64,000 nt of DNA, taken from the NCBI GenBank assembly GCA_025766275.1, contig JAFKAC010000041.1:310001-374000 (forward strand), given 5' to 3'. The DNA comes from Lactarius indigo (taxonomy: Eukaryota > Basidiomycota > Agaricomycetes > Russulales > Russulaceae). This document shows positions 32,926-43,557 of the stretch, in pieces. Both the position numbers and the translations under genes were made by a program. Numbering within the stretch: the stretch's first letter is position 1; each line of letters opens with the position of its first letter. The notes below the pieces were generated by a model that saw nothing but the letters and a program-made list of their open reading frames with translations, did no database searches and had not been told where the DNA came from.

Positions 32926-35645
32926 CTAGATGGCTCTTGCAATGGGTATGTCTGGATCAGTAATCGGTAGCAGTGACGAAGATTGTGGCGGATGATCTAA
33001 GGCGGCCATAGTACTTGCGTCGATTGTGCGATTCGCCTCCGGGGGACGAGGTGCGTCCCTGTCCTCGCGCAGACCGGGCTTCGGGCTACCATCGTCCTTG
33101 GTAGCAGCGCTCATGTCAGAAGCGCTGGTAGTAGTCACTACTTTAGAGCGACGAGATTTTTGCCAAGACAGGGAGAGGTCGGATCGAGTCATGGGCGGAT
33201 GTGAAGACAGCGGCGGACATGTAGGGAGCGTATTTTCGAGAACTGGATTATAAGAAGGGAGGATCGGTGTATCGGAAGGCGTCAGGAGCTGGAGGGCAAC
33301 GGTAGCGGGTGGGGAGGTAGTGGAAAGAGGAGGAGCGGATGTGGATGTGGATGTGGATGTGGATGTTTCGGAAGTGGGGTGGGGCGCTGTTGTAACTAAG
33401 TTGACAATGTCCCGTATTGCGCTCGCAGCGGTTGGATTCGGTGATGTAAAAGGAATGCGGGGGCTTTCGCTGGTTGTCTGGTGGACGAGGTGGAAGTTGT
33501 CGAGTGGTGGCAACTCCGCGAGGCTTTCGACTGCATGGGGAGGGGGTACGGACAAGGAAGGCGTATCGGGACTAGCAAGGGAAGCAGGGGACAGCGCGGC
33601 GCTATCGTGCAAGACAGTTGGAGTAAAAGAGGCGCTGTAGGTCTGAGGTGTTGGGTCCGGATGATGACCAGGGACATTGCATGCCGGATACGAGGTCGGG
33701 TCGAACAGAATCCGGTTGCGATTGCTAGTAGAGGCGGAGTACCTTGTTGGGGTGGCATCGGTATCTTGATGTAGGGCGCTGTGAACGTTACGGATGGGTC
33801 TGAGGATTTGGAACGCCATCCACCGATGGTCGTCGTCTTGTGCTTTGAGAACGATTTGATTCCAGAGCGCACAGAACTCGTGCTGCAGTTCGGGTGTCGT
33901 ATCTAGTACATTGAAATTCGAAGCCGTCTCTAGAATGAACGAGAACTCGACCGACGGCCAAGATGATTCCCCGTAATGGTCGAATTGGCGACGAGTGATA
34001 TGGATCAAGATGGCAAGTGACAGGCTGTCGCCGTGCGTGGCGTAGTCTCGGAGGACAGCTTCTTGGACGCCGAGTTCAGTCGAGGCAAGAATAAACCAAG
34101 AGTCGTCGCGTTGTTGCGGCCTAGCAAGAATTTTGGTGAATGTAGCTTCGGCAATCGAAACAATATCCTCGCGCATGTTGTAGCCCCAGCTCCTCACAGT
34201 CCTCACAATTTCGGCGACAAGCGGACCGCTCTGTTGGTAGTTGGCCAAAATCCTCTCGAGAATTATCAATGCCGTGGGAGTGATTATCGGATCGGTAGCC
34301 TTCGCGCATATTATGGCCCTCCGCTTTTTGACAGGCTCGGGTAGCAAATCGGATGAGAAAGTGCGGTCAAACAACCCCATCAACGCCGTCGAAAACTTCT
34401 TCTGTTGATCCCAAGGAAGACTGGGGAGAGGATCGTTGACCACTTTCGAGCTGCGGAAGCCAGGTAAGCCGGCAAAGAAGCGCTCCAGTTCGTGGTCTTC
34501 GTCCAAACTGTCGAACGTCCACATAAATGCGCGAGTATCAATCTCCAGTGGTGAGTTCAGGGCAGTTTCCTCGGCTGTCTTCTGTATGCCTTGCACAAGC
34601 ATTTTGCGATAACTTTCCTCCAAATAACGACAGCGACGATAAACTTCGCCACTGAAATAATCCAGTTGAGTGAGGCGCCGAAGAGCCCGAAAGACGACGA
34701 ACGGTAGCCCAACGATGATGGGCCACGTCAGCGATGTAAGCGGTGTGTAGTACGGGCTGTCGTGGCGAAAAATTGGAATGAAAGTGAAACATCCGTACAG
34801 GGCAGTGCAAACGCCGACCCACGACAACACCATTTTGAAGATAGTGAGATTGACGTTGCATAGGAGTACCACCAGGCCGGCAAAGAATAGGAATAGAGAA
34901 ACATGTAGCAGTGTGGGCAACGCTTCGATCACCCACGGAAGTAGAAACTTCTCGACCCCTTCAAAGTAGAACGCACGGATCCGGGCTCGCTTGTGTGGAC
35001 TGTAACGCGGCTGAGTGACCTTGAGGTACCTCCGTGCCCACTGCTGTAGCAATGTCGCGAGGAGAGCACAGGTAAGACTGATAACCAAGCTCATGACCCA
35101 AAGTGAGTTGACCCAAACTGCATAATTTGGCGGGGAGAACGTGGGTGGAGAAGCAGGGAGAGAACCTGAAATGTTGGATCGATTTGGGTCGGAAACGGTG
35201 TGATAGATATTTGCAAGGTAGAAATTAGAGGTGTCTTGCGGGTTAGGCCGAATGTCCTGAATCGACACTGAGATCAACGACGCGACAGCAGCAGAGAATA
35301 AACCGGTCTTCGAAAGATGAGTACTGAGTCAGAGCGAAGAATGGTATTAGAAGATTGTGACGCACAAAGATGAGGATCCCGTCAGCGTCCGCTTTCCATC
35401 CATCAGCCATCTTTTTGTCTTCCTCCGAGGCCATTTCCAGATACATCGAAAAAATAGGTCCAGAGCCATCAACAAAATTAGACACGCCATGCGATGCTTG
35501 ATTCTGTGCCGACTGGGGTGGGTAGTCACCTGTTTGGGCGACAGGAGTAGGTGAGAACAGCGAGGACAGGGCCACGTGGAAGTAACGCACCTATACCAAA
35601 TCCTACATTGGGTAGGTCGGTTGCCTCGTGAGGAGCCCGCGACAT
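32926..35645 (-). CDS. DUF6535 membrane protein, copy 1
   Basis: Three exons: 35645-35591, 35529-35366 and 35307-32926, giving 866 residues. The N-terminal DUF6535 domain contains WKADADGILIF at the exon 2 end, TGLFSAAVASLISVSIQDIR, SNFYLANIY and ALLATLLQQWARRYLKVTQP. About four or five hydrophobic segments follow in the first about 270 residues (e.g. LPTLLHVSLFLFFAGLVVLL and VLSWVGVCTALYGC). A middle alpha-helical region with TRAFMWTFDSLDEDHELERF and ELQHEFCALWNQIV follows, then a Ser/Thr/Pro-rich tail of about 300 residues. DUF6535 is an agaricomycete family without known function; membrane location is inferred from the hydrophobic segments. A (GATGTG)n run near 33341-33364 encodes a Ser-Thr repeat. 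It is the only array member outside the 10-kb duplication that is intact. Confidence 0.8.
33339..33366. repeat. GATGTG microsatellite in the DUF6535 tail
   Basis: Four to five tandem copies of a 6-bp unit on the + strand, reading as alternating Ser and Thr codons in the minus-strand DUF6535 gene. It lies in the low-complexity tail, where length change would keep frame. Confidence 0.7.
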
Positions 35646-37547
35646 GTTGGTCGTTGCGAAGTGCTTCCGCGCTTACATCATCACTAAGCGTACGCTGGTG
35701 AGAATTGGCCGTCTCAGGGTTTACCGTCTCTCTCGTTTTCTGCTACACCCTTTTTCACTACCAACCGCCCCTCCTATCCAGTGAAGAGGGAAAGAAAAGG
35801 TGGACGAAAATGTGAGAATATGACTTTTCAAGGTACAACCTAGCTCACGCACAGGCAATGGACAGATCGACATATATCTCGGATGCGTATTGACCATTTA
35901 CTTTGAGCCTTCTGATCTTCTTCCAGTCCTTCAATTACGTTTCTGAACGTTTCGCCCTCGTTAGTTTCGAACAATATTCAAGTGCCAGTTTTCCCAGGTG
36001 GAATACTCCAGCAGACACGAGCATGCACGCAAATAAAGCAGGGCATGGGGACCGGTTTGATGAGTCCGGAGTGCTCGCGTGGAATTTCTTTGCGCCCCCA
36101 TGACCACAACAACATATTCACCTGCAACGGTGCCTTGACTTTAGTCGCATATATCAGATCTCGCTCCCATGTGGAAGATTCTAAAGGTTTTTTCTCGATA
36201 TTGACGGCACCCGTGTCCCCAGACTCTCGTAATAATGCACATCTGGGTACCTCGTAACCCACATTTACCTCCAACAGCGTCCTCGTGGTTTCAATCGCCC
36301 CAAATTTCTGAAAATTTCCATACCTACGCTTTCGATCCTCGCAATGCCACTCGGCAAGTGGCCCATCCTGCTGGTTATCGCGGTCAATATCGATGTTCGA
36401 GAGTTATAGATGCCTAACCAGATGTAAGCGAGCACTCACGTATTCTTGTCCAGTACGCTCATAAGCCTACTGTGGTTCAAAACGAACCCTACACCATACA
36501 CTTCCTGCTCCTCGAACCATGATTACGGCGATGTCAGCACCTCCTCGCACAGTCTCTCATTATCTACTCAATATCAAGCAGCTGTTCGTCGCCTATCGCA
36601 ATTTTCCTCGTGCGCGGACAAGATCGTGACCTCCTGGCTAGGACACCCATTATCCTGAGTCTCCCACCCTCCACCGTCGAAGGATACTCCAGGCAGCACT
36701 CTCCCTGAGATCGGGAACTTCGATCCTAATTGTTGCTGGCTTTCCATCCGATGGCCTCCCCGCTGAGTCTGCCTTCCGTTCCTTCAATTGCCTTTTTGTG
36801 AGTCCTGCTAACAGTTAGCTTCACTCACTCCACCCGAGAGAGGGTTTAGTACTTTGTGCTTATCTGGTTACTGTACGAGTACGATATCGTACCTCCAGTT
36901 GCACGTGTAACAAAGCCTGTAGAGGGTGAAATTCACCACGTCCTGCAACCTCCTCAACCCTAACCTTGGAATAATTCCATAGTATTTCGACGTCGCTCTC
37001 AACAAGAGACCCAAGCAGCCTGTATTCAAAGACACTATTGAAGCTGAAGAAATAGAGATGGTCGCCCATGTACGCGCAGAGGTTCCCGCGTCACTTCCAG
37101 GTACACTCATTCACGTATCCGAACTTTACAGTCTCTACTCGCGGTTACACATGTCGCCACTGTATTGTATCGCACGATGTGACAGTATATACGCCAGAAT
37201 ATGAATGGTATTGAACAGTACTAGAACGATGACGTCAAGAATGCGCCAAGGATATATACTCTATCACTTATCAAATACTAGTTATTGGCGGAAGGGTAGA
37301 GAATCGCTCACAGAAGTTATGTTTTACTACTACCTCATAGTGAGGTTCTACATAGGGTTATGTACCCCAAGGCGCACAGAAATGTAATTTTTTAAAAAGT
37401 ACTACCGGGTTATGCGCTACACGATACCGTTGGTAACGTGACATAAACTTACTAGCCGCGTGAAGCGTAAACAGTATGGCCTCCCATATGATCGGCGTCG
37501 TCTAGAAAGCACGGCGAAGGACCCGCAGCTGCACCCCCAGTAACAGA
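35646..37547. other. Intergenic, no recognisable gene
   Basis: The first few hundred bases should hold the promoter of DUF6535 copy 1. Segment 36860-37190 resembles the 3' flanks at 48070-48370 and 58170-58470, so it belongs to the DUF6535 repeat unit, but it encodes nothing I recognise. Confidence 0.45.
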
Positions 37548-40207
37548 TCACAGTGACGGTGATCGTATTTGGGGATCTGGGCTGGCAACAGGGTCCACGT
37601 ACTTGGCATTCGGGCTAACTTCTGTAGCAGCACCCACATCAGGTGCGAAAGTCTGCCCTGGAGAAACACCGGGAGCAGTGACGAGGGTTGGTATCAAGCA
37701 ATGAGACTCTGAGAAGGAAGGTGAGCGGTTAGAACGAGTCATGGGGGAGGGAAGAAGGCGGCGGACCTGAGGGGAGTATATTATCGGGAATCGGATTAGG
37801 TGATGCTGAGAAGTCCGGTGCGTCGGAAGACGGTAGGAGGTCTGCGATGTTCTGGGGGGAAATTGCACCAATTGAGGGAACAGAAGAAAGAGACGTCGAA
37901 ATTTCCGGAGTTGTTGGGGGCGTTGTTATAGCTGATGTGTCAATGTCTCGTGTTGCGCCAGCGGTGGGTAGTTCCAGTGAGGTGGCAGGAATGTGGACGT
38001 TTTCAACGGTTGTCCGATACACGGGTTGCAAGGACACAGTATTGTTATCGAGCGGTAGCGTAGATGTGAGGTTTTCGTCGATACAAATTGGGGCGGGTAC
38101 GGACGAGGAAGACGTGTCGGGGGTGCTGGGATGGGAAGCTGGGACTGGTGCAGCGTCATGCTGCAGGACAGTGTTAGCAAAGGTTGTGGAGGCAGAAACA
38201 TCATGGATGTGAGGTGTCGAGTCTGAATGATGGCCAGGGATGTTACACAAGGGATACGAGGACGGCTTCCACATAGTGACATTCTGATCGCTACTAGTGG
38301 AGGCGGAGAATCTTGTTTGGATGGTATCTTCATGTAGAGCGAGGTAAACTTTGTGAATTGGTCTTAGGATATACCACGTGATCGCCAAATCGTCGTCAGC
38401 GTTTATGAAGCTGGATTTCTTCGCTATACAAACGATTTGATTCCAGAGTGCACAGAACTCGTGCTGCAGTTCAAGCGACGTATCTTGTACATTGAATGTT
38501 GAGGCTGCCTCTAGAACTCTCGAGAACTCGTACTTGGGCCACCACAGTCGTGAGTAGTGGTTAAGTTGCTGGCGAATGGCGTGGATCAAGATGGCAAGCG
38601 GCAGGCTGTCACCGTGTGTGGCGTGATTTTGGAGGACAGATTCTGGGAGTCCAAGTTCATTGGAGGCGAGATTAAACCAAGTGTCGTCATGCCGTCGAAC
38701 CCTTGCGACAATACCGGTACGAATAGCCCGTGCAACTGATACAGTGTCTGGGTTCCCACTATCAGCCCAGCCTCTCAAAGAATGGCCGAATTCAGCGGTT
38801 TGCAGCCCCCTACATTGATCGTCGACCAAGATTCTGCCGACGATCTGCCGGCAGTCAACGGGGAATGTTACTGGATCAAGGGCCTTCGCGCAGATGATGG
38901 CTCGCCGGCCTTTGACTGGCTCGGAAAGCAAATTGGGTGAGAATGTGCGGTCAAACAACCCGATTACTACTTGACCAAACTTTCCCTTTTGTTCCCAGGT
39001 GAGACCGGGCAGAGGATCGACGACCACTTTCGAGTCGCGGAAGCCGGGTAATCCGGAAAAGAAACGCTCCAGTTCGTGGTCTTCGTCCAGGGTATCGAAT
39101 GTCTACATTAAGGCTCGAGCGTCACTCCCTGATGGGGAATGTAGAGCAGTTCCTTCGGCGGTCTTCCGGAAGCCTTCAAAGAGCATATCGTGAAGGTTGT
39201 CCTTCAAGCGGCGAACAGAAATCGACCAAATGACGTATTGAAGAACCCGGAAGATGACATATAGAGTCCCGATGATAATGGGCCACACCAGTGATGTAAG
39301 TGGGGTACAGTATGGGCTGTTATGACGAAAAAGCGGCATGACCGTAACACATCCATAGATAGCTGTGCAAACGCCGACCCATGACAGGACCAACTTGAAG
39401 ATGGTGAGATTAACGTTGCATAGGAACACCACCAGGCCGGCAAAGAAGAGGAACAAGGAAACGTGCAGCAGCGTAGGCAATGCATCGACCACCCAAGGCA
39501 GGAGATACTTATCGACTCCCTCAAAGAAGAAAGCGCGGATACGCGCTCGCCTGTGTGGACTGTAACGTGGCTGAGTGAGCTTGAGGTATCTTCGTGCCCA
39601 CTGCTGTAACAATGTCGCGAGGAGGGCACAGGTTAGACTGATCATCAGACTCATGAACCAAAGTGAGTTAACCCAAACTGCGTAGTTTGGTGGAGAGAAT
39701 GTGGGTGGGGAAGAAGGGAAAGAAATATTGGGTTGATTTGGGTCAGCGATAGCCTGATAGATATTCGCGAGGTAGAAGTTGGAGGTATCCTGTGGGTTTG
39801 GTCGAATGTCTTGGATCGATACCGAGATCAACGACGCTACAGCAGCTGAGAATAAACCAGTCTAAGACCATTAAGTTGGTGTCAAGTACAGCATTAGAGG
39901 ATGAACAGAACTAACAAAGATAAGAATCCCATCAGCGTCGGCTTTCCAGTCTTCAGCCATTTTCTTGTCTTCTTCCCCCGCCATTTCCAAGTACATTGAG
40001 TAAATAGGACCGGAGCTATCGACAAAATTAGGTACTTCATGACGCGCTCGAGTCGGTTCAGACTGAGGTGGACACTGGTGATTACCTATGGTGGTGGCAG
40101 CGGTGGGTAAGCAAGGTGAGGACCGCGCTGAGTGGGAGTAAGGTACCTGTGCCCAAGCCTATATTTGCCTCGGTTCTGTTGGCATTTTCGAGAGACGCTG
40201 GGGACAT
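37548..40207 (-). pseudogene. DUF6535 copy 2, broken by a nonsense codon and a 3' frameshift
   Basis: Exons 40207-40147, 40085-39916 and 39861 onward have the family splice sites and lengths (61 and 170 bp), and the DUF6535 domain is intact (SNFYLANIYQ, ALLATLLQQWARRYLKLTQP). At 39105-39103 a TAG stands where paralogs have a Trp codon (the WTFDSLDEDHEL block). The frame then continues unbroken to 37729 and includes ELQHEFCALWNQIV. Near 37745 the reading frame shifts by one base relative to paralogs, and the remaining tail (MTRSNRSPSFS) continues in another frame to about 37548. With only one stop in about 1.4 kb, inactivation looks recent. A truncated product of about 320 residues with the membrane domain could still be made. 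Confidence 0.75.
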
Positions 40208-40824
40208 TAGAGACTATGTGGTGAGTCCAAAATGAGGAGTACAATGTGGTGGGTTACAGCCGGAGTGCCCTTAGCCTGTAAAGTACCACGAGTCTGTCCA
40301 ACACTAGCACGAGGCGATACTATTACTCAAACCTTATCACCTGACACGGCCCGTAAGCCGTAAGTGGCCAATACTCCTGGAACCCAATAAACGCAATTGT
40401 CTCATAAGACTGTGGTCCCTAGCGGTCAGACTGTCTAGAGATGGTGAACAAGTACACTAGTCGTTTGGGGAACCCAGAAGACGCTCTCCACTTTGGTAAG
40501 TACCCATGTCGTAAGGTTAAGAGATGCAACAAATGTGATAGTACAAGCAAGAGTACAAGATGACCGATCCAACATAAATAAATAATATTGGGAAGATATT
40601 GAAGAGTCGAGGTGTGTTAAACACGATCAGTTGTGATTCTAGGGATCATATCATTATTTGGAGGGGCGGCTGGACTGCGTGCACGTTGTCCATTTCACGA
40701 ACAGTGTCTAAAGCACCTGGGGTGAACCTTGACTATTTCATGACAGGGTCAGGCGGAACTCCGACGTGTTCACTAACGGTGGACTGAGTGTCAGTAAGTG
40801 ACGCCCACGGCACAGAAAAACATT
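40208..40824. other. Intergenic, no recognisable gene
   Basis: Upstream region of DUF6535 pseudogene 2 and 3' flank of the degenerate DUF6532 copy. The short frame 40599-40787 has no domain. Confidence 0.5.
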
Positions 40825-42427
40825 CTACCGCGCCTTCCGTGACAGATCACACTGCAGTTGATACAGCGCATCTCCGTTGCTCGCAGGGCTATGTGCTTGA
40901 AAGTTGAGAAGTAGGGAGACATGTGAATCATACACAGTTTGAAATTTCGTGTCCGAGCTCAGGCTGGAATCTCCTCGCGTGCCACTAGACCACTCGTCAA
41001 TACACCATTGAATCTAATAAGTTGTCACCGTCAGTACGTGTTGAGCTCTAAGGCATAATGTGAACAGTCATACCACTGTGAGCGTAAGGGCAATGTTTGA
41101 AATGGGCATTGGGAAAAAATGTTTATGATCCACGACTCCAATATCATATTTGGTACGAAACCAAGTAAGCTCAATCGCTCGTTGGACAATGGGGTGGCGG
41201 TACGTATCACAACCAGTTCGGGGTTCCTATTGATTAGATGGAGTCATTGTTGATTAACACCTCAGATGGTGCAGACGAACAGGATGGGTAAAATTCATGT
41301 CCCTTAACAATTCGCGAGCGCGTCTGGCATTATAACGTATGCTATCTTCGTCTTGGCCCGCCTTAAAGTTATACATGTTCGCCACAAGAATGGCGCACCT
41401 GGGTTTCATTTCAGAACCAAGTCGCTTACGGGTCCCTGGGATCTGGGGGCCCAAATGAACGTAGATGTAAAGGTTCAGAAGAAGTGGGTAATAGGGATAA
41501 GTAGAACATGCTTGCCTCTGAATCAATCCGGATAGACTTTGCCGCGAAAATGGCATCGCGAGCCAGGTCCGAGATTGTCTGCAAGGATATAAAAAACCTT
41601 GTTTCAAGCTATACGTTGGAGTGACCTTAACAAGTTTCAGAGTTTCTTTTGCAGCCTTGTGATATTTGCGAGCTTGAAGATATCTTGGGAAACCTCCCTT
41701 TAGCTCCAATCCTATCTTGATCTCGGTCGTACTAACTAGCATCGAGCGCAAGCCACCATTGTACAAAAGTAATACTTACCAGGTGATTTCCCTTCTAATA
41801 ATCTCCAGGTTAATGGGGCCGATCAATGTCTCATTGTCTCTGACTAATTCGCAGGCGCTGTCCAGCCGCCGGTCGCCTAGTCTCACCTGAGCCGATTCTC
41901 GTAGGGAAGCCAGAAAAAGTAGCCGTTTCGATGTCAAGACGCCCGATGTGTCGTGTGTCGGGCTCCTCACAGTCACCGACATCACCCGTGATATATTAGA
42001 ATCGAGAGTGGCATCGCGAGCTCGGTCTGAGACCGTCTGCAACAATATGAGAAACCTTATTTCAAGCAATGTGCAGAACAACCTTAACAAATTTGAGGGT
42101 TTCTTTTGCAGCCTTGCGATATTCGCGAGCTTGAAGGTACCTCGGGAGACCTGCCTTTGACTCAAATCTCGTCTTGACCTCGCTTGCACTGACTAGCGTT
42201 GAGTACAAGCCACTATCGCACAAAAGTAATACTTACCAAACGATTTTTCGTCTGATGATCTCCAGGTTACTAGGGCCGATCAAAGTCTCATTGTCTCTGA
42301 ATATTTCACGGGCGTTGTCCAGCCGCTGATCGCCCCGTCCCACTTGAGCTGATGGTCGCAGGCCAGCCAGAGAGTGGGACAATTTCCGCGTCGAGATACC
42401 CACTTCATCGAGTAGAGAACCGGACAT
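40825..42427 (-). pseudogene. Degenerate DUF6532 gene with the N-terminal module in tandem
   Basis: Read in the minus direction: module exon 1 (42427-42237, RLDNAREIFRDNETLIGPSN), exon 2 (42188-42083, 106 bp, RYLQAREYRKAAKETLKFVK), then an exon (42036-41780) that starts like exon 3 (TVSDRARDA) and continues into a second exon 1 (RLDSACELVRDNETLIGPIN). A second exon 2 (41731-41626, 106 bp) and a second exon 3 start (TISDLARDA, 41578) follow. DUF6532 pieces come next: SEMKPRCAILVANMYNF, YRHPIVQRAIELTWF, and a last exon 41013-40825 of 189 bp with WCIDEWSSGTRG, the same length as in the two other copies. No splice path restores frame around 41230-41260, and exon 3 lacks the AFPTPEQ block, so I call it a probable pseudogene. 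It could also be a functional fusion. Confidence 0.55.
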
Positions 42428-43392
42428 CACCCGTAATATGTTGGGATAGGAGAAAAAGATCAACAGTGAGTTTGGGGTGAAGGGGAAGGACAGCTTTGGA
42501 CCTCGCTTTGGACCAAGAGGCGTGTGAATAAAAGTAATGCAGTAACCGCCATCGGGAACGAGGCGCGAGCTTGTTTGGCTTTGTGGTGTTCAATTGTTGA
42601 GACTCGTCTAACCATCTTCAACTACAACAAGAAATGGCAAAAAACGGACGCCATCGCAATATTTGCGGACGGCAATAGGTACTCGTGTGCTTACTTAGTT
42701 GTGCCCTGCGGCGTCTAATTCAGGGCGAAACCCAGATCGCAGAGCCCACAGGGTACATTTCGCTGAGACCAGAACCGGTATGTATGTCCAATGGATTACG
42801 ACAAACGCTTGTGGTCAAGGAAGTTGGAAATCCATATCCGACGATGTTGCAAGGCGAAGAGAGTCTTTTGTCATGTCAAGTGTCTGGGTGGGGGGCATTG
42901 TCCGCGGTGCGTCCCATAGGCTGTCGTTATTGCTATTGTCGTGTCTCCCTCGATTCTCGCCTCGCAGTCTCTTTGCAACAGAACTTTCCACCTTTTAACT
43001 ATATATCACCATCTATTGAACCCTTGATCAATCTATTTTCCAGAAGTCCTAACGTCACATCCGCGGCCGCAGGGTTCGCGGTCCAGTACAGTACTACATG
43101 TGCGTTTCCGCCTACTCCTATTCCTAATTGCTCATTAATTACAATAATGTGAAGCCTGACGCACTTCAACTCGCTCCCACGACAATTGAAACGTGCTCGG
43201 AAATCTCGCCAGCACAAACGAGCTGCAGGTGCTGATGTCGAGAAGTCGCTAAACAAGTGGGAGGTCACACTATCACAGAGGAGTGCGCTTTCTTGGAGCG
43301 CCTTGTCGACGTCTTTTCCTAAAGCGGGACAGCGGGACGTCCCTTGCTTCTCACCCCCCATCACCTACTGACGTGCTTCGCTCTCCGTGCAG
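42428..43392. other. Left flank of the duplicated unit
   Basis: Frames at 42685-43152 (+) have no domain. From about 43159 the sequence becomes alignable with 54319 onward, so the left edge of the tandem duplication lies near here. The sequence before the acceptor near 43392 resembles that before 54568. Confidence 0.45.
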
Positions 43393-43557
43393 ACATGGCG
43401 CTACAACCTCTTGCACATCCCCTCGATAGAACCCAGTCTCGACTCGGTCACCCCAGCCCTGTCCGACCCAACCGTCTTCGACTGGGACCCGCTCTTCAAG
43501 CTTGACGCGGTCCTCGCTGCGCAAGCGCACTTGCTATTCGCGCTTCGTCGGATATTC
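43393..43557 (+). pseudogene. eIF3m-like exon fragment A1
   Basis: After a CAG acceptor the frame reads RYNLLHIPSIEPS, then LSDPTVFDWDPLFKLDAV and HLLFALRRIF. This resembles the region of translation initiation factor eIF3m that reads LxDPxxFxFDxLLxLxxV in many eukaryotes. It ends abruptly at the junction with the 3' tail of the antisense DUF6535 gene. No remaining exons follow. Identification rests on pattern memory of the family. Confidence 0.42.

Noticed and set aside
33339..33366. Short direct repeats resembling an array
   Set aside because: A coding hexanucleotide microsatellite with no spacers; not a CRISPR array, and the genome is eukaryotic.
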